DNA from: an uncultured Bacillota bacterium
Lineage (GTDB): Bacteria > Bacillota > Clostridia > Lachnospirales > CAG-274
NCBI GenBank assembly: GCA_958426775.1
Contig: CATZZP010000006.1
Coordinates: forward strand, 35,314-99,313
Direction of reading: 5' to 3'
Length of the DNA: 64,000 nucleotides
Shown here: in pieces, positions 55,397-63,596 of the stretch
Position numbering within the stretch: the first letter of the stretch is position 1
Layout: every line of letters begins with the position of its first letter
The notes under the pieces: generated by a model
Seen by the model: only the letters and a program-made list of their open reading frames with translations
Database searches by the model: none
Told to the model about the DNA's origin: nothing
Position numbers and translations under genes: made by a program

Positions 55397-55945
55397 TCAA
55401 TTATTTAAAAAGTCAATAACCTTATCCATTTCATCTAAGGTAAATTTATCCTTTGTAACAGATTTTTTATCTGTACCCACATAACATACAGTTTTAAATG
55501 ATTTACAATTAAGCTCACCCATCAGGATACGTGAGGTTTGCATTACACCTGATTTATCTATTGTACTTCCGCCCCCGTTTAACAGCACAGCACCTTTTTT
55601 AGGCATAATACTTGTATCTAAGCCCCTTATATATTTTTGCACGCTAAAAAGCTGTATACGTGACATAAAACTTAAAAAGGAGCCTGAAAACTGGGAAAAA
55701 TACAAAGGGGATGCAAGTATTATATTATCACATTCCCCGATATAGGCATAAAGCTCTGTCATGTCGTCCTTTATAGAACAGCTGTCATTTGTATGACAAT
55801 AGCCACAGTCATTACAGGGTGATACATTAACATAATAGGTATTTATAACCCTATATTCTCCCTTTATTTTCTTTGTGATATATTCAATCATGCTTACAGT
55901 TTCTCCATGCTTATTGGGAGAGCCGTTTATAATAAGCGTTTTCAT
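55397..55945 (-). CDS. NADPH-dependent FMN reductase-like flavoprotein
   Basis: 182 residues, flavodoxin-like fold. GSPNKHGETVSM (phosphate-binding loop), a cysteine cluster CNDCGYCHTNDSC near 43-55 that is common in iron-sulfur flavoprotein-like or quinone reductase relatives, ILASPLYFSQFSGSF near 76. The usual flavin contact region MLLNGGGSTIDKSG follows. No obvious partner nearby. Substrate unknown. Confidence 0.85.
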   Translation of the reverse strand: MKTLIINGSPNKHGETVSMIEYITKKIKGEYRVINTYYVNVSPCNDCGYCHTNDSCSIKDDMTELYAYIGECDNIILASPLYFSQFSGSFLSFMSRIQLFSVQKYIRGLDTSIMPKKGAVLLNGGGSTIDKSGVMQTSRILMGELNCKSFKTVCYVGTDKKSVTKDKFTLDEMDKVIDFLNN

Positions 55946-56061
55946 ATTAAACCTACCTTTGCTTTAATCTATTTACATTATAATATACCATAGATAACCT
56001 AGCAAGTAACCTTTTAAATACTTTCGAATAAATTACAGTATAACTTTTTCAGGAGGCAAGT

Positions 56062-56565
56062 ATGAATTATTACAGACAAATTAAAATAACACAACAAAAT
56101 GAGCCTGTTAATCCACCCTTATATGACAGTGATTTAGGCAGCGGGAACAGTACCACACCCACAACGGGCAGTGATACAATGCCCGAAACTGAACTTGTCA
56201 AAGCACTGTATACTCAGCTTAATTCTGTTTTATATCCCTTTGTTGTAAGTGTAATTGACGAATATGACTATAACAACAGCCCTATTTATGATGTAGACGG
56301 TATAAGCAGAGAAACCTTAGCACAGCTTGTATCAAGAGTGCTTGATTTGGCAAGCGAACACCTTGATGAAATTGACGAAATAAGGCTTGAGGTAGGTGCA
56401 AGGCAGGTAGTTATAGGAGGTTGGAACAGAAACACCTTATTAAATGCCGTAGTTGAAGCACTTATACTTAATGATATATTTATGTACAGACGTCCCAGGA
56501 GAAATAGAATTTACAACTCCTATGCCTTTAAAAACGGTAAATATATGGGTATAAATTACAGCTAA
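56062..56565 (+). CDS. hypothetical protein, unknown function
   Basis: 167 residues. N-terminus is polar and low in structure (PVNPPLYDSDLGSGNSTTPT); the middle (about 44-135) is helical and acidic (LVKALYTQLNSVLYPFVVSVI; HLDEIDEIRLEVGARQVV); the C-terminus is basic and Tyr-rich (YRRPRRNRIYNSYAFKNGKY), a style seen in spore coat-associated proteins of Clostridia, but no family match is recognised. GGAGGCAAGT lies just before the ATG. It could be a sporulation protein, only a guess. Confidence 0.55.
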   Translation: MNYYRQIKITQQNEPVNPPLYDSDLGSGNSTTPTTGSDTMPETELVKALYTQLNSVLYPFVVSVIDEYDYNNSPIYDVDGISRETLAQLVSRVLDLASEHLDEIDEIRLEVGARQVVIGGWNRNTLLNAVVEALILNDIFMYRRPRRNRIYNSYAFKNGKYMGINYS

Positions 56566-56585
56566 GTTAATATAAGAAAATAAAT

Positions 56586-56613
56586 TAAAAAGGCAGTGAC
56601 CGAAATCACTGCC
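56586..56613 (-). terminator. terminator of the glycosyltransferase operon
   Basis: GGCAGTGA (56592-56599) pairs with TCACTGCC (56606-56613), an 8-bp stem, followed on the minus strand by TTTTTTAATTTA. Confidence 0.85.
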
Positions 56614-56621
56614 CCTACATA

Positions 56622-57758
56622 CTAATTTAATACCTCTTTATAGGCATGCTCCACTTTTTCTGCAAAGCTGTCGCTTGCTAAGCTTAAAATACTTTGTCTT
56701 ATATTTTTTATATATTCAGCGTTGTTCTTATATTTTATAAGGTTATGATAGCCTTGTACAAACTCTTCACAAGAATTAAAGCCTATGCCGTTTTTTCCAT
56801 ATATAAGCACATTTTCAAGGCAATCATCACTCTTAACAAGCAACGGCAGTCCCGAGGCTAATGCCTCAGCATATGTAAGTCCCTGTGTTTCTGAAGTTGA
56901 TGCCGATACAAATATATCACCTAAAGCATAGTAGTTTTCTACCTCTGTCCATGGAACCATACCGGTAAAAATAATACTGTTTTTAAGCTTATATTTTTCA
57001 ACCCGCTTTTTAAGCTCAGGCAATTCCGGTCCGTCACCTACAACCAAGAATACGGCTTCTTCATCATCAAGCTTATTAAAATAGTCTATTACCTGTGCAA
57101 TATTTTTTTCCTTGGAAATTCTGCCTACATAAATTAAAACATTTTTATCTTCAAGCCTATATTTATTTAACAGGTTATTTACTTTACTTTCATCGGGAGT
57201 AAGGAACTTATTAAGATTTATTCCTGAAGGTATAACCTCTATCTTTTTATCAACGCGATAATTCCTTAATAGCTTTTCAACCTTTTCGGTAGGAACAATT
57301 ACCATATCGGCATTTTCGCAACAATGCCTGCTAAACCTTCTTATAATGCCCTTAAATCCCTTATTTCCGGGGATTTTAAGATAATGAGTATAATCCTCAT
57401 AAATAGTATGATAAGTGTGAATATGAGGGATTTTAAGATACTCAGACATTCTCCTGCCTATATGCCCCATAGCAAACTCTGTCTGGGTATGTACTAAGTC
57501 CAGCTTAAGTTTTATTACACGTTTTTTTATATATCTATATAAAGGCCAGCCAAGCCTTCTTTCCTTCATAAAAATAAAAGGCACACTTGTAACTCTTATT
57601 ACATTTTTTTCAGTATTACGCTTAACCTCAGGATTTGTGACGGTAAATATATATACCTTATGCCCTCGTTTTTCTAAACCCTTTTTTAATACATAGGTTG
57701 AATTTGCCACACCGTTTACCTCTGGATAATAGGTATCGGTAAATATGCCTATATTCAT
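56622..57758 (-). CDS. glycosyltransferase family 4 (glycolipid-type)
   Basis: 378 residues. GT-B fold: N-terminal FTDTYYPEVNGVANSTYVL, HTQTEFAMGHIGRRM, donor-side VGRISKEKN and the EX7E region SASTSETQGLTYAEALASGLP. The N-terminal motif is typical of 1,2-diacylglycerol glucosyltransferases. No membrane helices; membrane-associated. It follows cysK by 24 bases and shares its transcript. The acceptor (diacylglycerol or a wall lipid) is inferred. Confidence 0.88.
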   Translation of the reverse strand: MNIGIFTDTYYPEVNGVANSTYVLKKGLEKRGHKVYIFTVTNPEVKRNTEKNVIRVTSVPFIFMKERRLGWPLYRYIKKRVIKLKLDLVHTQTEFAMGHIGRRMSEYLKIPHIHTYHTIYEDYTHYLKIPGNKGFKGIIRRFSRHCCENADMVIVPTEKVEKLLRNYRVDKKIEVIPSGINLNKFLTPDESKVNNLLNKYRLEDKNVLIYVGRISKEKNIAQVIDYFNKLDDEEAVFLVVGDGPELPELKKRVEKYKLKNSIIFTGMVPWTEVENYYALGDIFVSASTSETQGLTYAEALASGLPLLVKSDDCLENVLIYGKNGIGFNSCEEFVQGYHNLIKYKNNAEYIKNIRQSILSLASDSFAEKVEHAYKEVLN

Positions 57759-57782
57759 AATTACCCTCCGAATTAAAGCTTC

Positions 57783-58709
57783 CTATTCGAACAAAGGAGT
57801 TGAAAAATATCTTTCAGCAGTATCGGGAAGAACGGTAACAACTGTTTTGCCTTTTCCCAGCTTTTTTGCAAGCTTAATTGCTGCAGCTACATTTGTACCG
57901 CTTGAAATACCGCACATTATACCCTCTTTTGAAGCAAGCTCCTTTGCAGTGCCTATTGCCTCATCGTCCTTTATAATGCAAATATCGTTATAAATATCTG
58001 TGTTTAAAATTTTAGGTATTACGCCGTCACCTATACCCATCTGTATATGAGTACCTATTGAACCGCCTGACAGGATAGCTGCATGCTCAGGCTCAACCGC
58101 CCAGATTTCAATATCGGGATTTTTTGCCTTAAGCGTTTCACCTATGCCTGTAATTGTACCGCCTGTACCAATGCCCGAGCAAAAGCCGTGAATAGGTCCT
58201 GCTACCTGCTCTAAAATTTCTTTAGCAGTCTGTTCTCTTTGTATTGCAGCGTTTGCGGGATTTTCAAATTGCTGTGGTACAAACACGTTAGGATTTTCTT
58301 TCTGCATTTTAAGTGCAAGCTGAACACATTCCTCAATACAAGCACCTATATTACCTGCATCATGTATTAAAATAACCTCTGCTCCGTAATGCTCAACAAG
58401 CTTTCTTCGTTCCTCACTTACAGAGTCAGGCATAATAATCTTAGTAGTATAGCCTCTTACTGCACCGACCAAGGCAAGACCTATTCCCTGATTGCCGCTT
58501 GTAGGCTCAACAATAATTGTATCTTTATTTATAAGACCCTTTTTTTCAGCATCACATATCATATTGTAAGCTGTTCTTGTCTTTATAGAACCTCCCACAT
58601 TAAGTCCTTCAAATTTTACATATATATCGGCACAATCCTCGCCCACCATACGGTTAAGCTTAATCATCGGGGTATTCCCCATAGCTTCTAAAATATTATT
58701 AAAAACCAT
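57783..58709 (-). CDS. cysK: cysteine synthase (O-acetylserine sulfhydrylase) family
   Basis: 308 residues, PLP beta-substitution enzyme. PLP lysine in GGSIKTRTAYNMI near 42, substrate loop TSGNQGIGLAL near 71, the phosphate loop GIGTGGTITGIGE near 180, Ser-rich CGISSGTNVAAA near 270. Typical CysK has KDR and TSGNTG; here KTR and TSGNQG, a variant known in some clostridial copies. The ATG has GAGGTG upstream. Confidence 0.88.
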   Translation of the reverse strand: MVFNNILEAMGNTPMIKLNRMVGEDCADIYVKFEGLNVGGSIKTRTAYNMICDAEKKGLINKDTIIVEPTSGNQGIGLALVGAVRGYTTKIIMPDSVSEERRKLVEHYGAEVILIHDAGNIGACIEECVQLALKMQKENPNVFVPQQFENPANAAIQREQTAKEILEQVAGPIHGFCSGIGTGGTITGIGETLKAKNPDIEIWAVEPEHAAILSGGSIGTHIQMGIGDGVIPKILNTDIYNDICIIKDDEAIGTAKELASKEGIMCGISSGTNVAAAIKLAKKLGKGKTVVTVLPDTAERYFSTPLFE

Positions 58710-58728
58710 AATTTCACCTCAGATATTG

Positions 58729-58757
58729 ATTATATCACAATTACCATTTATTATCAA
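58729..58757 (-). promoter_or_regulatory. promoter of cysK
   Basis: Minus strand TTGATA (58752-58757), 17-base spacer, TATAAT (58729-58734), about 20 bases before the ATG. Confidence 0.65.
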
Positions 58758-58788
58758 TATATAAAAAAAGTAAAAACTTATGTATCAC

Positions 58789-58823
58789 AAAAGACGGTAT
58801 AGTTAATATATTCACTATACCGC
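58789..58823 (-). terminator. terminator of the GH5 gene
   Basis: GGTATAGT (58796-58803) pairs with ACTATACC (58814-58821), extended by outer C/G pairs; on the minus strand TCTTTTGTG follows. Confidence 0.75.
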
Positions 58824-58829
58824 CTTAAA

Positions 58830-60530
58830 TTAATTATTTAAAAGATAGATTGCATCTCTTAAGTCAATTGTATTATCACTGTTTACGTCGGCACATTCCT
58901 TTTGACTTTCTGCAAAGTCAAGAAGACCTGCAATGTACTTTAAAATTCTTGTTGTATCTAAATTATTAATTTGACCATCGTTATTAATATCACCTACTGT
59001 ACGTGGATAATTAATAGTAACATTAGTTACGGTTGTATAGTCAGCGTTGCTCATAATAAGCATTTGCTGTTGAGCATCAAGACCGCTTTTACAGTTGGCT
59101 GTAATAGTGTCATAGCTATAGTACGCAACACCGTTTGACGTATAATCAGGAAGCATTTGGTTCCATTCCTCACTGCCCTCTGTATAAATTTGGAACACAA
59201 GATAAGGTGCATTTGTGCCTGAATATGCAACGGATATTGTACAACCCTCTGTAATTGCAGGCAAGCTTGATATTTCCGCCTTAAAGGGCTGTGCCCATGC
59301 CTCTGCACCTGCATTGCCTTCAAAAACAATTTTTCCGTATGGGTCACTTACTGTAGAGCCTGTATCAGGATCAGGTTCAATAACAGCTGTTTCATCAACA
59401 CCCTTGATATAAGCTTCAACAAGGCTTGGGAAGTACCAACTTAAAGTACTTCTGTTTAATAAACCAAAATTTTCACTTTCACCGTCAGTTGAATTATTAT
59501 CCCATACAACACAGGTTATACCGTAGCTTCTTGCTGTTGAAGTATAATACTGTGCAAGAAGCGGTCTATCATCGCTTTCATCATTGTATTTATAAGTAGC
59601 CCCCATTTCACCTATAATAACCGGTATACCCTTGGACACATAGTTATTATAAAGCCTTTCTATCTCACTTTTAAGTGCCGCCTTATCAGCATCACTACCC
59701 CATTCTGCCGTTCCGTACTGATTCATGGCAAACTGATAAGGTGAGTAATTATGTATTGATATTGCAAGGTTACTGTCATCAGGTAAGCTATAGTCATTTA
59801 AAGCATCTATTTTAGCTGCACACGGAGGACACATAATAAGCCTTGTTGCATTATTGTCTCCTGTAGCTCTTATAGCTTCAACAGCCTTTGCGTTAAGAGC
59901 ATTAATTACAATTCTTGTTTCATATGTACCGCCTGTCCATTCCTCACTACTGCCTACCATACGAGGCTCATTCATAGACTCAAAAATAAGGTGTCTGTCA
60001 TAGTCCTTGAAATAGGTTGCTATCTGTGTCCAAAGATCGGCAATCTTAGCTTCACAGGCAGCCTGATTAGAGTAATCAGGTATAAGCCAGCCACTTCTGC
60101 CGTTACCACCGTCCTCATGGTGTAGGTTAATAATAACATACATATCATTAGCTCTGCCATAGTCAACTACCTCTTTTACTCTTGCAAGCCAAGCACTGTC
60201 AATTGTGCCGTTACTATCACATTTATCATACCAGGTAACAGGTATACGCAATGTATTAAAGCCTGCTGATTTAACCTTATCAATCATTGCCTTTGTTGTA
60301 GCAGGATTTCCCCAGTAGGTTTCAGCAGAAGTCGGAGAGGAGTAACCACTGCCGTAGCAGTCCAATGAGTTACCCAAATTCCAACCGATTTTCATGTCAT
60401 TTACAATTTCCTGCGGTGTCATTTCAGACACATCTTTTGTTGTAGTATCGGCACTTACGCAAGCACTGCCGGAAATAAGCATTACACCTGCTATAAAGCC
60501 GGCAACTGCCGCCTTAAATATCCTTTTCAT
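58830..60530 (-). CDS. secreted GH5 glycanase (cellulase-type) with beta-sandwich module and dockerin
   Basis: 566 residues from ATG 60530 (GGGGG 5 bases upstream). Signal peptide (about 1-27). GH5 barrel about 35-380: GWNLGNSLDCYG, FNTLRIPVTWYD, VIINLHHEDG, acid/base Glu in FESMNEPR near 190, nucleophile Glu in VIIGEMGATY near 300. A beta-sandwich, CBM-like module (about 400-510), then a type I dockerin (GDINNDGQINNLDTTRILKY and DVNSDNTIDLRDAIYLLNN). The second dockerin helix is cut short at the C-terminus. With the dockerin-TGase this suggests a cellulosome. Activity likely on beta-1,4-glucan, xyloglucan or mannan. Confidence 0.93.
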   Translation of the reverse strand: MKRIFKAAVAGFIAGVMLISGSACVSADTTTKDVSEMTPQEIVNDMKIGWNLGNSLDCYGSGYSSPTSAETYWGNPATTKAMIDKVKSAGFNTLRIPVTWYDKCDSNGTIDSAWLARVKEVVDYGRANDMYVIINLHHEDGGNGRSGWLIPDYSNQAACEAKIADLWTQIATYFKDYDRHLIFESMNEPRMVGSSEEWTGGTYETRIVINALNAKAVEAIRATGDNNATRLIMCPPCAAKIDALNDYSLPDDSNLAISIHNYSPYQFAMNQYGTAEWGSDADKAALKSEIERLYNNYVSKGIPVIIGEMGATYKYNDESDDRPLLAQYYTSTARSYGITCVVWDNNSTDGESENFGLLNRSTLSWYFPSLVEAYIKGVDETAVIEPDPDTGSTVSDPYGKIVFEGNAGAEAWAQPFKAEISSLPAITEGCTISVAYSGTNAPYLVFQIYTEGSEEWNQMLPDYTSNGVAYYSYDTITANCKSGLDAQQQMLIMSNADYTTVTNVTINYPRTVGDINNDGQINNLDTTRILKYIAGLLDFAESQKECADVNSDNTIDLRDAIYLLNN

Positions 60531-60575
60531 ATTTGCCCCCATTTAGATATAATTTACTTTTACAGTTTGAATTTA

Positions 60576-60604
60576 ATTATAATATAAAACCTATTCTATG
60601 TCAA
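60576..60604 (-). promoter_or_regulatory. promoter of the GH5 gene
   Basis: Minus strand TTGACA (60599-60604), 17-base spacer, TATAAT (60576-60581), about 45 bases before the ATG at 60530. It adjoins copy A of the 50-bp direct repeat. Confidence 0.8.
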
Positions 60605-60605
60605 A

Positions 60606-60655
60606 CTATACCGTCAGAGCTTATATTTTTGTTGACTACAGGTTGACAAAGAACC
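60606..60655. repeat. 50-bp direct repeat, copy A
   Basis: 44 of 50 positions match copy B at 60735-60784; both begin CTATACCG and end GTTGACAAAGAACC. The starts are 129 bases apart. It lies between the GH5 promoter and the truncated grpB-type gene. Confidence 0.8.
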
Positions 60656-60710
60656 AAAGTAATCCGCTGTCATATGCATTTTTACGGAGCAACCGCTCTT
60701 TTAATTTGAA

Positions 60711-60745
60711 AGGCGGCATAGATTTAATAAAAATCTATACCGCCT
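60711..60745 (-). terminator. hairpin after the grpB-type gene
   Basis: AGGCGG..ATAGATTT pairs with AAATCTAT..CCGCCT, a long stem (60711-60745) with a 5-base loop, followed on the minus strand by TTTCAAATTAAAAG. It overlaps the start of repeat copy B. Confidence 0.6.
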
Positions 60746-60784
60746 GAGCTTATATTTTTATCGACCACAAGTTGACAAAGAACC
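60735..60784. repeat. 50-bp direct repeat, copy B
   Basis: Second copy of the 50-bp repeat (see 60606-60655). It ends 21 bases from the 3' end of the truncated grpB-type gene, so the repeat may mark the recombination edge of the island. Confidence 0.8.
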
Positions 60785-60805
60785 GATTTTTCTGTTGCAA
60801 TAGCG

Positions 60806-61306
60806 TTAACACGAACCTATTATTGCAAAGAACGTATAATCTGCAAACCGGAGATGAAGCTTCAACACTTCGTATTCGTGAGCAATATCAGAGTGTTCTA
60901 TCATATAGTCTCTGAAGTACAATTCATCGTTGTCACCCATATACCGCAGATGCAAATGAAACACCCTTTTTGCAAATCCGTTCTCAGTATACCCTTTGTT
61001 AAAAGAATATCTACCAGCATACTTGCTCATGCAAATATAACCAATTTGAACTAATAACTCTTTTATTATTTCAAAATCAGTGTCTTTCGGAATCTCTACA
61101 AGAATATCTATAATGGGTTTTGCCCAAATGGAATTTACAGAGGTACTCCCAATATGATTTATTCTTGCTGTCTTGGGCAGTGTATGCTCCAGTATATCTT
61201 TTTCTTCAGCATACCAGTGTGCCCAACAGTTTTGATGTTCTGTTAATATTATAGGGAACAATTCCCACAATTCTTCCAAAGTCATTTCTGATAAAGGCTT
61301 ACTCAT
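60806..61306 (-). pseudogene. GrpB/UPF0157 family protein, truncated C-terminus
   Basis: 166 residues from ATG 61306 (GAAGGAGA upstream). GrpB family (UPF0157) is recognised from INHIGSTSVNSIWAKPIIDILVE near 51, FAKRVFHLHLRY near 112 and RDYMIEHSDIAHEYEVLKLH near 132. Other members continue after this point with a W/KY..R..Y..AK segment; here the frame goes to LRFADYTFFAIIGSC and stops, about 25 residues early. So the 3' end was probably replaced or deleted, right where a 50-bp repeat begins. May or may not remain functional. Confidence 0.65.
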
Positions 61307-61321
61307 TTTGTTCTCCTTCAA

Positions 61322-62033
61322 ATTACAAGTTTTCTCTGAATTTCAATCTCCTCTATAGTTCGAAATTTATTAGTCTTTTTTCTCGTTCAAAATAACCAGA
61401 ACAAAACCTGCAACAATAGAAAGCATCCATACCATCAAGTACATTAAAGCCATGTCACACATATAGCTCCATCAGATAATATTAAAACCAGTTAACAAAA
61501 TCAAGCTAAGAAACATAATAGCAAAAGCTACAACCCTTTTGTTCGTTTCATGTAACCTACGGCAACTTGAAATTATTGCTCATTCAGATAAAATTATTTG
61601 AATTATTCCAAATTTATTGCCATTTCGTTACCAAAATTTAAACAAATTTGTTTGTAATACGAACAAATACCGGGGATATTTCTCTATAAAATTATTCCCT
61701 CTTGTTGCCGAGAACCTCATCTTAACTACCTTTGTTTAAAGATTGTATGATGTGGTTTTCGTATTATTTTGATAGTCTATATATACTACCTATACAACGG
61801 GAATTTATCAAATTCTTATCAGCGGTGATAAAGCCGATGGTTGCGAAAAAAGAATGGTTACAAGTGATTGTGCTTTATTATAGAGTATTATGGCATAAAA
61901 GTTTAGGTTTTTAAAGAGTTTTACAAGAATATACGACAAGGTTTTTACTCCATGCCACCGAAATATATATTATTTTTCGTTAACTGCAATCCAAATCTCG
62001 TAAGTATAGACAGTCAGTGCTTTTGTCAAAAAG
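61322..62033. other. gene-poor region with decayed sequence
   Basis: No intact gene is seen. 61370-61462 (minus) is a 30-codon hydrophobic ORF (MCDMALMYLMVWMLSIVAG) whose frame extends upstream through an in-frame TGA to VVAFAIMFLSLILLTGFNII, so it may be a two-helix membrane protein broken by a stop. A 60-codon plus-strand frame at 61732-61914 has no ribosome site or recognisable features. Confidence 0.4.
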
Positions 62034-62609
62034 CTACTTAATCATTCCGTCAACACCATTACATATTAGGGTTACTGCTACTGCTGTTATATTTTCCAGC
62101 GGCTCCTTTTTGCCGCTGTGAAACCAGTCGCTATAAAAAGCGATTACATTTCGATTGATAAATTTTAAAAGCATTTCACGGGCTTGCTCACTACAAGCCA
62201 TCATTTTGGGAGACTTTTCCCAATACCGTTTCTTTGTTATCGAGCATACACCGCTATAATCTATTCCTGTCACAGCGACACCATTACAAATGATTTTCTC
62301 GTGCAGTCCACCTTTGGTATGAAAAAAGAGAAATTGCGATTGAATGATTTTGTCTAATTCGTCCGGCACTTTGTATTCCTCTATATTTTGCAAACATTCC
62401 GTTATAATCATTTCCTGTTTTTCACTGAGCAAATCATCAATACATTCATAGTAGCGTTAAAAGTTTTTTTTGTTTATCCGCGCTCGTTCTGTCAATTCTC
62501 TAACCGTTATTTTTCGATATTCCATTTCAATAAGCATTTCTTCAAAAACTTTGTTTATCGCAATGATTGTTTTTTGTACTCTCAAATCTTCGCATCCTGT
62601 CAGTATCAT
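62034..62609 (-). pseudogene. TetR/AcrR family regulator interrupted by one in-frame TAA
   Basis: From ATG 62609 (GGAG 8-11 bases upstream) the frame encodes the TetR HTH (VFEEMLIEMEYRKITVREL TERARINKKNF), then TAA at 62457-62459, then in the same frame RYYECIDDLLSEKQEMIITE and the ligand-binding domain to 62034. The expected residue at the stop is Tyr of the conserved FYxxY motif (TAT/TAC to TAA). No frameshift is needed. Either a nonsense mutation or a sequencing error. Upstream and divergent from the DHFR-like gene, which it may once have regulated. Confidence 0.85.
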
Positions 62610-62784
62610 ACCAACATCTCCTAAAAACAAAATTAAGCAACACATTTGTTGTTATAGTGGCATATTCCACCAATTGAAAAATGTGACCATTGTTTTTTCT
62701 TTCCCAAATAAATTATAATACAAATACGGGATAAAAGCAAATATCGTTGCAAATTTAACAAAAAAAATTTAGGAGGTACTGAAA

Positions 62785-63282
62785 ATGAAAGTACAACTTG
62801 TAGCAAATCTTGCAGCAAACGGTGAACTCGTACTTGCTGAACAATCCACCGCATACGAGGCTCCTGCTGAAGTTTCTGGAATAGGTATTGCTAAGGCCAT
62901 GGAGTGTGGCAACATCATTATGGGTACAACAACTTATCAGATGTTTGCACCTATGATGAAAGATTTATTTGCAAATCTGGAGGTTGTCGTGCTGACTTTA
63001 AAAGGTGCGGATGTGGGCGTTTATTCTGCAAAAACCGCAGAGGAAGCGGTCAGCTATCTGGAAAGCAAGGGCTTTGAAAAAGCGTGTGTGGTGGGCGGAA
63101 CTAAAACCTATAACGCTTTTATGGCTGCGGGACTTGCAGATGAACTGTTCTTTAATCTTTTCCCAGTAATCATCGGTGGCGGTGGTAGCCTTGAAACTAT
63201 ACCCGGCAAGGTGTTGGACTATAAGCTTGCCGAAGCAAAAGCTAACGGTGATGTTGCTATGCTCCATTTTGTAAAAGCATAA
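62785..63282 (+). CDS. dihydrofolate reductase/RibD C-terminal family protein
   Basis: 165 residues. RibD_C/DHFR-like fold: VQLVANLAANGELV, NIIMGTTTYQMF near 43, VVLTLKGADV, KACVVGGTKTYNAFMAAGLADELFF near 105, PVIIGGGGSLE near 136. Such proteins reduce pteridine- or riboflavin-like compounds using NADPH; the family is often found with TetR regulators. AGGAGG precedes the ATG. Codon use is more GC-rich at third positions than the main body of the window, fitting acquisition. Substrate unknown. Confidence 0.85.
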   Translation: MKVQLVANLAANGELVLAEQSTAYEAPAEVSGIGIAKAMECGNIIMGTTTYQMFAPMMKDLFANLEVVVLTLKGADVGVYSAKTAEEAVSYLESKGFEKACVVGGTKTYNAFMAAGLADELFFNLFPVIIGGGGSLETIPGKVLDYKLAEAKANGDVAMLHFVKA

Positions 63283-63596
63283 AAAAATTATACTCGCTAA
63301 AATGCATCAATCAATGCTGCATGGCTTTGTTGAAATAGCAAAATCGGATGCATAAGCAAAAAGCCGATAATCCGACAGTCTTGTGCTGGGGTTGTCGGCT
63401 TTTTCTCTTTTGGATTGACGATCCGCAAAAAAATATGGAAAAGTAGAACGCATTTTCAAACCATAATGTATAAACACACCTTATCCGCCTTTTTTATCGA
63501 TAAAAACAGCGATATACTGCGAGTTTTAGCACCCTATTTCTTCACTGCAAAGAGAAAAAGCTGAGTGCAGTTTTGTTAAACCTCCCTCGGCAATTC
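63283..63596. other. intergenic between DHFR-like gene and tnpV remnant
   Basis: Holds the DHFR-like gene's terminator (63358-63404) and an ACTGCA / TGCAGT hairpin (63544-63571) followed by TTTTG. No gene is seen. Confidence 0.45.
63358..63404 (+). terminator. terminator of the DHFR-like gene
   Basis: AAAAAGCCGA (63358-63367) pairs with TCGGCTTTTT (63395-63404), a 10-bp stem ending in its own T-run. Confidence 0.8.

Noticed and set aside
61732..61914. 60-codon plus-strand frame
   Set aside because: No Shine-Dalgarno, no recognisable motif, in a decayed region.
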